From positions 127,465 to 191,464 of the forward strand of contig DBWY01000007.1 in assembly GCA_002309195.1 (NCBI GenBank): a stretch of 64,000 nt of DNA. The letters are read 5' to 3'. The position numbers and the translations under genes were made by a program. Shown piece after piece: positions 47,108-58,000 of the stretch (position 1 is its first letter; the number at the start of each line of letters is the position of its first letter). The DNA is from Treponema sp. UBA1226 (GTDB taxonomy: Bacteria; Spirochaetota; Spirochaetia; Treponematales; Treponemataceae). Below the pieces are notes generated by a model that was given only the letters and a program-made list of their open reading frames with translations, did no database searches and had not been told where the DNA came from.

Positions 47108-49630
47108 ATGAAAATTAAAAAATCAACAAACGTGTTTATCGGCATTAATGTTTTCTTTTCTGTCGTTTTCGGATTTCTTCTTGGACTCGGAATCGCAGAA
47201 TCATTTAACACGGCTAATATTGAACAGTTCTCGCCTTTCAAGCAGGCTCTTCCTACAAAGATTCTTGATGTAAACGGTGAGCTCATTACTGAGTTCAGTT
47301 CAGATCAGAAGCGCGAAGTAATTACAATTTATGAAATCCCAAAGCATATGCTTGATGCTCTCATAACACGCGAAGACAGAATTTTCTACGAACACCACGG
47401 CTTTAATGCTCTGGCTATCATGCGTGCCATAATCGGTGAAGTTGCGCATATTCCACTTGGAGGCGGTTCAACACTTACACAGCAGATTGCAGGAACTTTG
47501 TACTGCGACCGTACAGACCGTTCTTATAAACGAAAGTTAAAGGAATTGTGGTGGTCAATCCAGATGGAACGCCGCTATTCTAAAAATGAAATTCTTGAAC
47601 TCTACCTTAACCAGATTTATTTTGGTGGAGGAACCGGCGGTGTAAACGCTGCAAGTAAATATTATTTCGGACACAGTGCACGTGAAATTACACCTGCAGA
47701 ATCGGCTATTCTTGTAGTTCAGCTTTCTAACCCTTCATACTACAATCCGTTTGAGCATCCTAACAGAGCAAAGGACAGACAGAAATACGTTCTTGACTCA
47801 ATGGTAAAAGGCGGATACATAACTCAAAAAGAAAGCGAAGAATCTTTTGACGAATACTGGCTTAACTTTGACTACACAAGAACAAATACATCTGCATTCT
47901 TTATGCGTGATGATAAAGCTCCATGGTTCAGCGAATATGTAAGACGTGAACTTAGTGACATAATTTACGGTGATGATGATATTTATACTGCAGGCTTTAC
48001 TGTTAACACATCAGGAAATCTTGCACATCTTCAGCAGGCACAACTCATAATGGAGCGCCAGATAGAAAATAAAAATAAAGAATATCAGATTGAAGCATCT
48101 TACAAACAAAAATATGCAGTCGGAACTTATCTTCCGATGGCAGAAATGTGTATTCTTCTTTTTGACTTGAAAGATTTAAAGATGACAGGTCAGAGAGCAA
48201 ATTCAAAAACGATTGCAAACTTTACGCAGAACGTAACTCCGATGATTGACCTCTTCTCTGTTCTCTACGGAATCGAAGATTTAAAAGTCGGAATCATAAA
48301 CAAAGCAACTCAGATGGCTCAGGATAAAGCAAAGGCTTCTACAATCGAAGGTGCACTTATCAATCTCGAAAACGATACTGGATATATCACAGCCCTCATC
48401 GGTGGAAGTAAGTTTGATCAGAGTAACCAGTTGATCCGCGCAACACAGGCAAAAGTTCAGCCGGGTTCTTCGATTAAACCTCTTTACTACTCTGCAGGTC
48501 TCGATACTAAAAAACTTACTGCAGCAACAAATCTTGTTGATGCTCCTTATGAGTTTACATCTCCTGATGGAAGTTCTTATCTTCCGAATAACTACGGCGG
48601 CGCATGGCACGGAAACGTTCTTTTGTGGAAGGCTCTCGCTCTTTCTCTTAACATTCCGGCGCTCAAAGTTCTCGAACAGACTGGCTTTGATGCATCTATA
48701 AAACGAATGGTTGACCTTCTTGGTATTTCACCGCAGGAACTTCCATCGCGCGCATTTATTCCCGGATACCCTCTCGGACTTGGAACATGTTCTGTTCGCC
48801 CTATAGAAATGGCTCGTGCTTATGCAATCTTTGCAAACGGCGGTAAAGCAATTGAACCGACTGCAATAAAAACAGTTGAAGACAGAAACGGAAACATCAT
48901 CATTAACAACGAACAGAAAGTTCGTGAAGCAATATTAAAACCAAAACAGGTTATCTCTCCAGAGAACGCTTTCGTAATGACAAAGATTATGGAAAGCTCT
49001 GTTACAATCGGAACTTTAAGATATGGCGCTGCAATGCGTTCAATTGACCCGAGTCTTACAGGTTCTAAATTTACATTCATTGATAAACAGACTGGAAAGA
49101 AATTTGATATGCCTGTATCAGGAAAAACCGGTACGACACAGAACTGGGGAGATGCATGGGCAATCGGCTTTACTCCTTATTACACATGTGCCGTATGGTT
49201 TGGATTTGATACTCCGGGTAAATCAATGGGTATGGGAATGACCGGAGCAAGCCTTGCAGGTCCACCTTGGGGTGACTTTATGATGTTTGCAAACAAGGAT
49301 TTGCCTTATAAAGAATTCCCTATGCCTGAAGGCAAAGTACACAAGGCAACTGTCTGTGCAGAAACTGGTGAATGGCCTGTAGAAGGCTGTCCTACAATAA
49401 CACTCTGGTTTATGGACGGAACAAATCCTACAGAACAATGTCATATTCACTCAGATTCTTCTGCAAATTCAATAATGATGGAAAGAATACAGGAAGCAGA
49501 AATTCTTTCTGGTCAGAAACTCGAGATAGAAGATGACGGAGAACTCGAACTTAATCTTGACTTCCTTGATGATTCATCTTCGAAGAAAAAGAATGATAAA
49601 GACGATGATTCTAATTTTTTCATGGACTAA
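47108..49630 (+). CDS. Bifunctional penicillin-binding protein 1A
   Basis: The 840-residue protein has an N-terminal membrane helix (about 12-32), a GT51 transglycosylase domain (EDRIFYEHHGFNALAI, GGSTLTQQIAG, YLNQIYFGGG) and a transpeptidase domain with PGSSIKPLYY (SxxK), a Ser-x-Asn-type motif around SLNIPALKVLEQ, and SGKTGTTQNWGDAW (KTG). It polymerises and crosslinks peptidoglycan. An acidic, lysine/aspartate-rich tail (DDSSSKKKNDKDDDSNFF) is at the end. Confidence 0.92.
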   Translation: MKIKKSTNVFIGINVFFSVVFGFLLGLGIAESFNTANIEQFSPFKQALPTKILDVNGELITEFSSDQKREVITIYEIPKHMLDALITREDRIFYEHHGFNALAIMRAIIGEVAHIPLGGGSTLTQQIAGTLYCDRTDRSYKRKLKELWWSIQMERRYSKNEILELYLNQIYFGGGTGGVNAASKYYFGHSAREITPAESAILVVQLSNPSYYNPFEHPNRAKDRQKYVLDSMVKGGYITQKESEESFDEYWLNFDYTRTNTSAFFMRDDKAPWFSEYVRRELSDIIYGDDDIYTAGFTVNTSGNLAHLQQAQLIMERQIENKNKEYQIEASYKQKYAVGTYLPMAEMCILLFDLKDLKMTGQRANSKTIANFTQNVTPMIDLFSVLYGIEDLKVGIINKATQMAQDKAKASTIEGALINLENDTGYITALIGGSKFDQSNQLIRATQAKVQPGSSIKPLYYSAGLDTKKLTAATNLVDAPYEFTSPDGSSYLPNNYGGAWHGNVLLWKALALSLNIPALKVLEQTGFDASIKRMVDLLGISPQELPSRAFIPGYPLGLGTCSVRPIEMARAYAIFANGGKAIEPTAIKTVEDRNGNIIINNEQKVREAILKPKQVISPENAFVMTKIMESSVTIGTLRYGAAMRSIDPSLTGSKFTFIDKQTGKKFDMPVSGKTGTTQNWGDAWAIGFTPYYTCAVWFGFDTPGKSMGMGMTGASLAGPPWGDFMMFANKDLPYKEFPMPEGKVHKATVCAETGEWPVEGCPTITLWFMDGTNPTEQCHIHSDSSANSIMMERIQEAEILSGQKLEIEDDGELELNLDFLDDSSSKKKNDKDDDSNFFMD

Positions 49631-49643
49631 ATAAAGGGGCCGT

Positions 49644-50048
49644 ATGCTTGTAAATATTTCTGAAATTAAAGTTAAAAACAGAATCAGAAAAGATCTCGGC
49701 GATCTTGAGCCGCTCAAAGACAGTCTCAGACGCTACGGCCTTTTAAATCCTATTACGCTCGATGCCAAGAACCGGCTCATAGCCGGAGAGAGGCGCCTAC
49801 AGGCTGCAAAAGAAATCGGATGGACAAACATCAATGCAGTCATCATAAACAATCTTACTCCTGTTACAAAACTCGAGCTTGAGCTTGAGGAAAACAACCA
49901 GAGAAAAGAGTTTACAGATGCAGAACTCCTTGAAGGATACAAGCGCCTCGAAAAACTGCGTAACCCTGGATTCTTTAGAAAAATATTCAACGCGTTCATA
50001 GAATTCTTTAAGTGGATTATAAGAGCAATCAAAAGGCTTTTTAAATAA
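49644..50048 (+). CDS. ParB/Srx-fold protein with C-terminal amphipathic helix
   Basis: The 134-residue protein has a ParB N-terminal domain (ISEIKVKNRIRKDLGDLEPL, YGLLNPITL, AGERRLQAAKEIGW; the GERR box binds CTP in ParB proteins) followed by a KLELELEENNQRKEF region and ends in a basic aromatic stretch (FFRKIFNAFIEFFKWIIRAI then KRLFK) that looks like a membrane-binding amphipathic helix. It lacks the DNA-binding HTH and dimer domains, so it is not a normal chromosome-partitioning ParB. It starts 13 bases after PBP1A. Confidence 0.7.
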   Translation: MLVNISEIKVKNRIRKDLGDLEPLKDSLRRYGLLNPITLDAKNRLIAGERRLQAAKEIGWTNINAVIINNLTPVTKLELELEENNQRKEFTDAELLEGYKRLEKLRNPGFFRKIFNAFIEFFKWIIRAIKRLFK

Positions 50049-50051
50049 ACC

Positions 50052-50972
50052 ATGCTTAGTTACAGACACGCTTTTCATGCAGGAAATCACGCAGATATCC
50101 TTAAACACACTGTTTTAATAAATATTTTAGAAAGCCTTAATTTAAAAGATAAGCCCTACACTGTTTTTGACACTCACGCAGGAAGCGGCATCTATTCTTT
50201 ACAGGATGAACGAAGTAAAAAAACAGGAGAAGCTGAACTTGGAATCATTCCGCTTTTACGCGAAATGAACAATATAGATTTCCCAGAAAGCCTTTCAAAT
50301 TATTTTAAAATCTGTGAACTTTATAAAAAGCACGACTTATACCCTGGCTCTGTAGAGTTTGAAAAAATATTTACAGGAAAATCATGCGCTCACATAGTAA
50401 TGGAACTTAATAATTCTGAAATAGATTTATTAAACGAAAACGCTTCCAGAGAAACCCTCGTATCATTAAGCCGCGATCACACACAGGTAAAAACTCAAGT
50501 ACATCACGCAGACGGCTTAAAAGATATTCTTGCATTAAGCCCTCCTGCAATAAAACGCGGCTTTTGTCTTGTTGACCCGAGTTACGAAGAAGCAGACGAG
50601 TATGATAAAACCGGAAACGCTGTAATCAATATAAATAAAAAATGGAACGTTGCAGTAATTGCGCTCTGGTATCCGCTTCTTGCACACCGCATTATCGAAA
50701 TTGAAGCAATGAAAAAAAATATCATTGCATGTGTAAAATCACGAAACGATAAAGCAGAAATAATGGACGCAAAATTTCTTGTAAACAAAGAAGACTCGCA
50801 TACAGAAACTTCTCTCAAAGATAACTCCGGGCCTCCACGACTTTACGGAAGCGGAATGCTTGTAATCAACATGCCGTGGAAGCTTGATGAAAAAACAAAA
50901 GACAATCTTTCTTACATCGCAAAGAAGATTTATAAAAATGAATCAACCTCATGGAGTGTAGAGCTTTATTAA
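50052..50972 (+). CDS. rlmJ: 23S rRNA adenine-N6 methyltransferase RlmJ
   Basis: The 306-residue protein begins [20 protein letters not shown] with the RlmJ-specific start, a SAM-binding [15 protein letters not shown] and a catalytic [12 protein letters not shown] (N/DPPY-type). It methylates A2030 in helix 72 of 23S rRNA in E. coli. It starts 3 bases after the ParB-like gene and its stop overlaps the clpB 3' end by 4 bases. Confidence 0.88.
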   Translation: MLSYRHAFHAGNHADILKHTVLINILESLNLKDKPYTVFDTHAGSGIYSLQDERSKKTGEAELGIIPLLREMNNIDFPESLSNYFKICELYKKHDLYPGSVEFEKIFTGKSCAHIVMELNNSEIDLLNENASRETLVSLSRDHTQVKTQVHHADGLKDILALSPPAIKRGFCLVDPSYEEADEYDKTGNAVININKKWNVAVIALWYPLLAHRIIEIEAMKKNIIACVKSRNDKAEIMDAKFLVNKEDSHTETSLKDNSGPPRLYGSGMLVINMPWKLDEKTKDNLSYIAKKIYKNESTSWSVELY

Positions 50973-53575
50973 ACTTCACTCTTTACACTCAGCATATCAC
51001 CATTTTCGTAATAAATCTTAAGGCGGCAATTGTCTGTTATCTTATCCGAAAGCATGAGCTTTGCAAGCGGGTTTTCAAGATAATTCTGAATAGCACGTTT
51101 TACAGGACGCGCACCAAATGCTGGATCGTATCCTTTTTCTACAAGGAAGTCGATTGCCGACTGTTCTACGCACAATACAATGCCACGGTTTTCTACCCTC
51201 GACTGAACTCTGTCTATCTGTGCCTTAACAATCTGTTCGATACAGTTTTTATCAAGACGTGAGAACATTACAGTTTCATCGATACGGTTTAAAAACTCCG
51301 GTCTGAACTTTGTCTTTAAAAGATTTTCTATCGGTTCTTTTAAGGCATCAAGTTTTTCTTTTGTATCAGCTTCGAGAATCATGTCACTTCCAAGATTGCT
51401 GGTCATGATGATTATCGTATTTTTAAAATCGACAACGCGCCCCTGACCGTCGGTAAGTCGGCCGTCATCGAGCACCTGAAGAAGTATATTAAATACATCA
51501 GGATGAGCTTTTTCGATTTCATCAAACAAAATTACGCTGTACGGCCGGCGTCTTACAGCCTCTGTAAGCTGACCGCCCTCATCGTATCCTACATATCCTG
51601 GTGGCGCTCCTATAAGACGCGTTACACTGAACTTTTCCATATATTCTGACATATCGATTCGTGTAAGGGATTTTTCATCGTTAAAAAGAAAATCTGCAAG
51701 GGTCTTTGCAAGTTCTGTTTTACCAACACCTGTAGGACCTATAAAGAGGAAACTTCCAAGCGGTTTATTAGGGTCGCTTAATCCAGAACGGTTTCTTCTT
51801 ATTGCATCGCTTACAACCTGAACAGCTTCATTCTGTCCGATAACACGACGGTGAAGAACGTTTTCAAGCTCAAGGAACTTCTGTTTTTCGCTCGACATCA
51901 TCTTGCTTACAGGGATTCCTGTCCAGCTTGAAACTACATTTGCAATATCTTCTTCTGTAACCTGCTGTCTTAAAAGAGAATTTTCATCACGAATTCCGCT
52001 GTCTTCGTCCGAAGCCTTCTTTTCTCCAGAAAGTTCATCAAGCTGTTTCTGAAGCGATGGAATTATGCTGTATTTTAATTCTGCAGCTTTTTCAAGATTT
52101 CCTTCTCGGGTAAATCTTTCTTCTTCACTGTGAGATTTTTCGAGCTTTTCCTTTAAGTCGCGTATTTTATCAATGTCATTTTTTTCAGAAAGCCATTTTG
52201 CCTTCATCGTGTCACGTTTTTCTGTCTCGAGATGCAATTCTTCTTCGAGCTTCTTTAATCGCTCTTTTGATGCAGCATCGTTTTCTTTTGAAAGCGACTG
52301 TTTTTCGATAGAAAGCTGCATTATCTTTCGCTCTACCTGATCAAGGGCTGTCGGCTGGCTTTCGATTTCTATCTTTATTCTCGAAGCCGCTTCGTCAACT
52401 AAATCAATTGCCTTATCAGGAAGAAATCTTGAAGTAATATAACGGTTTGATAATACTGCAGCGGCAACAAGCGCTTCATCGTTTATCCTTACGCCGTGAT
52501 GAACTTCATACTTTTCACGCAGGCCGCGCAAAATTGCAATTGTATCTTCAACAGACGGTTCTTTGCAGAAAACCTGCTGGAATCGTCTTTCGAGTGCTGC
52601 GTCTTTTTCTATATATTTTCTGTATTCATCAAGAGTTGTAGCTCCGATTGCCTTTAATTCACCGCGGGCCAAGGCAGGCTTTAAAAGATTAGACGCGTCA
52701 GTTCCGCCTTCTGCGCCGCCTGCACCTACAATCGTATGAAGTTCATCTATAAAGAGGATTATGTGCCCTTCACTCTTTTGAACTTCCTTGATTACAGATT
52801 TTAATCTTTCTTCAAACTCGCCGCGGAATTTTGCACCTGCAATTAAAGCTCCGATATCGAGAGAAAGAAGCCTTTTATCACGCAGACTTTCGGGAACATC
52901 GCCCGACGCAATACGGCGTGCAAGTCCTTCTACAACTGCAGTTTTTCCAACTCCAGGCTCTCCGATTAAAACCGGATTATTTTTTGTGCGGCGGCTTAAA
53001 ACCTGCATTACACGCCTTATCTCTTCGTCACGACCAATTACAGGGTCTATTTTATCCTGACGTGCAAGGGCTGTAAGATCGCGGCAGTATTTTTCGAGTG
53101 AACGGATTGAACTTTCCGGATCCTGAGAATCCACACGGTTGTTGCCGCGCACTGTCTTTAATGCCATCAATATTGAGTCCCGGTTTATTCCGTTTTTGCG
53201 AAGAAGTTCTCCAGCATCTGTAGAAGAGTCTGCAATAGAAAGAAGAATATGTTCGCACGAAAGATATTCATCGTTTAAAAAACTCATTTCGTTTTCGGCT
53301 TTGGCAAGAATCTTTTGTGCCTGTGACGAAAGAGTAAGTGATGCGTTTCCCGTTACATGAGAAAGAGATTTTATGATTTCATCTGTTTTCTGAATTAAAA
53401 GAGAACAGTTACCACCGACACATTCGATTACAGGAGGAACGATTCCGTCCTGCTGCTCTAAAAGGGCTTTTAAAAGGTGAGATGGCGTAATTTCTGCATT
53501 GTCATTTTTCTGGGCAATAGAAGAAGCTTCCTGCAAAGCTTCCTGTGCCTTAATAGTAAATTTTTCAAATTCCAT
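50969..53575 (-). CDS. clpB: Protein disaggregase ClpB
   Basis: The 868-residue protein has the Clp N domain (about 1-145), first AAA with [15 protein letters not shown] and [15 protein letters not shown], the coiled-coil middle domain (about 400-535) that identifies ClpB, and a second AAA with [15 protein letters not shown] and [15 protein letters not shown]. It works with DnaK to dissolve aggregates. No CIRCE element is visible upstream. Confidence 0.96.
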   Translation of the reverse strand: MEFEKFTIKAQEALQEASSIAQKNDNAEITPSHLLKALLEQQDGIVPPVIECVGGNCSLLIQKTDEIIKSLSHVTGNASLTLSSQAQKILAKAENEMSFLNDEYLSCEHILLSIADSSTDAGELLRKNGINRDSILMALKTVRGNNRVDSQDPESSIRSLEKYCRDLTALARQDKIDPVIGRDEEIRRVMQVLSRRTKNNPVLIGEPGVGKTAVVEGLARRIASGDVPESLRDKRLLSLDIGALIAGAKFRGEFEERLKSVIKEVQKSEGHIILFIDELHTIVGAGGAEGGTDASNLLKPALARGELKAIGATTLDEYRKYIEKDAALERRFQQVFCKEPSVEDTIAILRGLREKYEVHHGVRINDEALVAAAVLSNRYITSRFLPDKAIDLVDEAASRIKIEIESQPTALDQVERKIMQLSIEKQSLSKENDAASKERLKKLEEELHLETEKRDTMKAKWLSEKNDIDKIRDLKEKLEKSHSEEERFTREGNLEKAAELKYSIIPSLQKQLDELSGEKKASDEDSGIRDENSLLRQQVTEEDIANVVSSWTGIPVSKMMSSEKQKFLELENVLHRRVIGQNEAVQVVSDAIRRNRSGLSDPNKPLGSFLFIGPTGVGKTELAKTLADFLFNDEKSLTRIDMSEYMEKFSVTRLIGAPPGYVGYDEGGQLTEAVRRRPYSVILFDEIEKAHPDVFNILLQVLDDGRLTDGQGRVVDFKNTIIIMTSNLGSDMILEADTKEKLDALKEPIENLLKTKFRPEFLNRIDETVMFSRLDKNCIEQIVKAQIDRVQSRVENRGIVLCVEQSAIDFLVEKGYDPAFGARPVKRAIQNYLENPLAKLMLSDKITDNCRLKIYYENGDMLSVKSEV

Positions 53576-53581
53576 ACTTTA

Positions 53582-53610
53582 AATTTAAGTATAAAATTTA
53601 AAAACGGCAA
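53582..53610 (-). promoter_or_regulatory. Candidate promoter placing +1 at the clpB ATG
   Basis: On the minus strand TTGCCG (53610-53605), 17 bases, TAAATT (53587-53582), then 6 bases to the ATG at 53575. Boxes match 4 of 6 each. No Shine-Dalgarno precedes the ATG. Confidence 0.35.
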
Positions 53611-53628
53611 GAATTTTGTTTTTTGATT

Positions 53629-54789
53629 TTATTCAACATTACCAAATTCGCACACGCAGTTTTCGATTTTTGCATGGTGAATAAGTTCGAGGTTTTTCTT
53701 GATTTTCTTATAAATACGCAGTTCTCCGTTACCTTCTGAACCGCTTAAGATTTTCTGAACCTTGTGGTTTCCGTAAGGAAGTTCATAATCGCGCACAAGC
53801 ATAAGTCGTGCGGAACAGAAAATATCGACATCGCATACATAAAGCTTGTTGTGAATGCTTACAGACCAGTGAAGCTGTTCGTCATCCTCTTCTCCCGGAA
53901 CAGGAATGCAGTTATAAACGATGTCATATTTATTAAATTTTCCGGTTGGAGAAAAATTAAAGATGTCTTCGCCGAGTCTTGAAATAAACGAAAGCTTATT
54001 CTGATAAAGTCCCTGGAGAGAAAAACAACCGTTTTCGATTAATTTACCGGAGAAAATACTCGTAAGCTTATTTGAACTCAAATGATAGAATGGAGCCGGG
54101 ATTGTTTTTCCCCAGATTTTATCGCAGTAACCAAAGCCGCTCTTAGGCGAAACGGCATATTCTTCTTCGTCTAAAACAATTCTTCCAGAATAATTGCAGA
54201 TAACGCCACCAGGAAGCCAGAAATTTTCTTCCTGAGAATCAGAAATTTCATCAAAATCAATCATGCGTTCGTAGTGTAAATTCCACGAAATTGAACCTGC
54301 CTGGCTCATGTACTCAGGATAATTTACTGAATCTGATTTTGAACATACAAGGGCACCGCTTAAAGTATCATCAGAAAAAAGATTGTCTTCCACTTCCATA
54401 CAGAAACGGCGTTTATCACATTTAAGGCGTTTAGGCGGGTAAAAACAGTTTATCTGTTTACGTTCTTCACCGTAAATTCCGGCGCGGACTGCAACAAATG
54501 AAGGAATTACAGCCTCTTCTGCACTCTGGTCTTTTACATCTATATTGCCTGTGAGGGCTGCCTGTAAGTCATCTGCTTTAATTTTCGGGCGTGATTTCTG
54601 TGTAAGGACGAATTCGTCAGGGGAAACGGCAGGATTTTCTACCAGAAGTTCGATAAAGAAAGCTGCTTCGGAGCCGGTCGCAATGCTTCGCGCATTAAAA
54701 AAATAACGCCAGCAGTCAAGTCCGTTCTTTTTTAAAGCCCCTTTAAGCTTATATCCGTTTTTTTTAACTGTCACCTTTGAAATCGCCAT
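53629..54789 (-). CDS. Conserved protein, possibly tocopherol-cyclase-like (lipocalin type)
   Basis: The 386-residue cytoplasmic protein (KLKGALKKNGLDCWRYFFNA, then FFIELLVENPAVSP) is beta-rich with many aromatic residues. Its start, a stretch NLHYERMIDFDEISD, and FGYCDKIWGKTIPAP are reminiscent of tocopherol-cyclase-like proteins (PF14249), which are double lipocalin folds, but that is an impression. No signal peptide is seen. Function unknown. Confidence 0.55.
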   Translation of the reverse strand: MAISKVTVKKNGYKLKGALKKNGLDCWRYFFNARSIATGSEAAFFIELLVENPAVSPDEFVLTQKSRPKIKADDLQAALTGNIDVKDQSAEEAVIPSFVAVRAGIYGEERKQINCFYPPKRLKCDKRRFCMEVEDNLFSDDTLSGALVCSKSDSVNYPEYMSQAGSISWNLHYERMIDFDEISDSQEENFWLPGGVICNYSGRIVLDEEEYAVSPKSGFGYCDKIWGKTIPAPFYHLSSNKLTSIFSGKLIENGCFSLQGLYQNKLSFISRLGEDIFNFSPTGKFNKYDIVYNCIPVPGEEDDEQLHWSVSIHNKLYVCDVDIFCSARLMLVRDYELPYGNHKVQKILSGSEGNGELRIYKKIKKNLELIHHAKIENCVCEFGNVE

Positions 54790-54852
54790 ATATCAACCCT
54801 TTTAAAAGACTTCGATACATTTAATATCGGCAATTTCATTGCGGAATTTAGA

Positions 54853-55068
54853 CTATTTGAATAATTTATCTATAGTTTTTTTGATTTCGTTTTTGTCTGT
54901 AAAGTGCTCATCAAGATATTCGAACGCATTAACTGCATCCCTCTGAACATGTTCATACCAGATTGAGTATAATTCAGACTTAATCTCATCTCCAGGATAC
55001 GGAGCTCCCTGAATGTCAGATACGAGATTTCTCATTATCTCGATGCATTTTGCTACTTCTTTATCCAT
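54853..55068 (-). CDS. Small acidic protein
   Basis: I use the ATG at 55068 behind GAGG (71 residues). The sequence (MDKEVAKCIEIMRNLVSDIQ) is all helical, with many Asp and Glu. No family recognised. It sits 26 bases after the M16C protease gene. Confidence 0.55.
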   Translation of the reverse strand: MDKEVAKCIEIMRNLVSDIQGAPYPGDEIKSELYSIWYEHVQRDAVNAFEYLDEHFTDKNEIKKTIDKLFK

Positions 55069-55094
55069 AATTTCCTCTTCCCTCAACATTAAAA

Positions 55095-58000
55095 TTATAA
55101 TCTAAAAAAGTTTTTTTTGCTAGTTTTTTTAGCTGAATTTGAACAAAGAACCGCACATTTTGCCGTTTTTAAAAACGAGTTGTAGACACTTACGGCAGCT
55201 TTATGCACGTCCTCTGCATTGATTTTAAGTGTAGTTTCAATTCTAAAACGCACATCTTCGTTTGAAATACAGTATAAAGTTCTATTGAGTGCGATTCCGC
55301 CTTTAGATTTTGGAGTTTTTGGAGTAAGATCATAAGAGAAAACTCCGATATCTGTTTTCTGGACTTCCTCATCACTAAATTCTCTTTCAGATGCGGTTTT
55401 TAAACACTGTTCAATAAGCGAAATAGATTTTAAAGGATCCGGATCACGGTAAGTCATGATGTTAAAAATTTTTTCAATCGAATCAACATTCGAATATGCG
55501 CCGTATGCACCAGAAATTGTCCTTATCTGTTCCCACAAAAGAGAATTTGAAAGCCAGCTGGACAGAACATTCTTTGCAACAGCTTCGCGCGTTCCGTAAA
55601 CAGAATCTGATGTATCAAAAACACATGCAGAAAAACCAACCTGAATGTCTTTTGAATAGCACTCAAGCTTTTCATCCGGCATTCCATATTGGCGTGTAAG
55701 CTTTACAAGCGAATCATAATTGCATGACGGATTTCTGTTTTGAGGAGCCTTAAGGTTAAGACGTTTTGCAAAGGCTTTAATATCATTTTTAGCACTTTCT
55801 ACAGAATCCTTATCGCATGTAATATATATGAATGCTCCGGAATTTACGATTTTCTTAAAAATACTTTCCATTCTTGCAGAAATCTTTTTTATGTTTTTAT
55901 TCTTTCTATAAAAGTTGAATGCACTCAAGCCTGCAACGATTTCGTCTGCAGCCGTACTTGCAGTTTTTTCTGCGCTGCATCTGTCTACAAGATATTTATA
56001 ACCGGATGAAGATATCGAATCAGAAAAATCTTCGATGTACTGGTCAAAAAGATTTTTCATTCTCTTTTTGTCGTAAAAATCAGGAGAAGTAAGACATTCA
56101 TAAAGGAAATCAAGACACTGAGATGTCATATGATTAAGAGTCTTGATTCTAAAGTAAAGCCAGTCTCTTCCTGCAAAATTATATTCTTTATATTTTTCTG
56201 CAAGCTGTGCAGTTTTAGGAGATTTAGAAAGAGAACCTGTTTCTGTTCCGCATGAAAAAGCACCTGCAGTTTTGTTTATGATTGTCTGGCATTGCTCGTA
56301 AGTTTTATTACCCCAGCCTATTTCTGTAATTACGCTCATTAGGAATGCAACATAAAAATAATCTTCACTTTCAAGGACATCAATAGGGAATCTTACATCA
56401 AGATAGTTTATCGAATTTGTCGGCTGGACACAGATTCCAAAAGGAATTTTACAGTCAGAGCCGGCGCTGCTCGAACCGGAATCACTTGAGCGTGCGTTGT
56501 CCACACCTGCATTTTCCGACTCGTACTCAAGCCATGAAATATCACAGGTTATATCAGGTATTTCGTATTTTAAAGTCTTTATGTCTATAGTAGGAAGACA
56601 TTTTACAAGTTCAGATTCATCTTTCTGCTGGTATTCTGTAAGTTTTTTATTCTGTTCGATGACTTCCTGTTCGGAATATATTTTTTTAAGGCGTTCGATA
56701 TTTTCTTTTTCTCGGTCTGCCATGAGTTTTGTGTATTCTTCTGTCGGCGTAACGATTATTACTGAACGCATTTTATTATCAATGAAATATTTCTGCATGA
56801 GTTTTTCAAGATAACGGCTGTCTTTACTTAAACGCTTTTTAAATCTGTCAAATGCTTCCTGAAGACGAAGATATGTATCAAGAGGCTTTCCGTAAACCCA
56901 TGACCTTACAACTTTTCTCATAAGTGTAAGTGAATACGGACCAAAATCTCTCTTTACTTCTTTTAAAACAAATTCTGCACTCAAAAGTGCACTGTCAAGA
57001 TCATCTTTATTTATTCCGTTCTGGATTACTTTTTCGATTTCAGAAAGGATAAGTAAACACATTTTATCCTTGTTCTTTAATTTGATTCCCTTTAAACCAA
57101 ACGAAATGGTCCTGAATTTTGTTCCGCCATCAAGACCAGATAAATCATCAATATCAATACCAAGTTCAGAGTTAATGAGAGCTTTTCTCAAAGGAGAACC
57201 ATCGTGGCCAAAGAGAATACTCTGAATCAGATTTGTTTCGATGTAATCATCAAGATTATTACATTCACCAAGATACCACGAAAGACAGATTGACGGATCT
57301 GTAACTTCAGAAACTTTAGGCCCGATTCCGTAAAACTCTTTAAGCTCATCAAATTTCTTAACCTTCTGAGATTTGATTATCTCAAGCGGAGTTTTTTTTG
57401 TTACAATCTTTTCACGCTGTTCAAGACGATCAATAAAATTCTTCTGGAAAAAATCAAGCTGTTTTTTTGTCGGAATATTTCCGTAAAGAAATATAAGGCA
57501 GTTTTCTGGAGTATATTTTTCTCTGTAAAATTTCAAATATTCTTCATATGTAAGTTCAGGAATTACAGATGGATTTCCGCCGGAACTTAAGGCATATATA
57601 GTTCCGTCATAAAATGCTTCTGAAAGCACATCGTCTTCTGCATTAAAAAACTGCGAAAAAACGCCTTTCATCTCGTTATATACTACACCCTGAATCGAAT
57701 AATTCTTATTTTCATCAACTGTAAGACGGTAAGCTTCCTGTAAAAAAGCTTCTTTCTTTAAGTTAGGAAAGAAAACGCTGTCTGCATAAACCGAAACGAG
57801 ATTAAAATAATCATCCTCGACAACAGAACTTACAGGATACATCGTATGGTCACAACCTGTAAGCGCATTAAGATATGTGTTGAGCGATTGATTTTCCATA
57901 TGAATGAACGGATCTTTAAGAGGATACTTTTCTGAGCCGCATAAAGACGAGTGCTCTATTATATGAGCAACACCGTTCGAAGTTTCTGGCGGCGTTCGGA

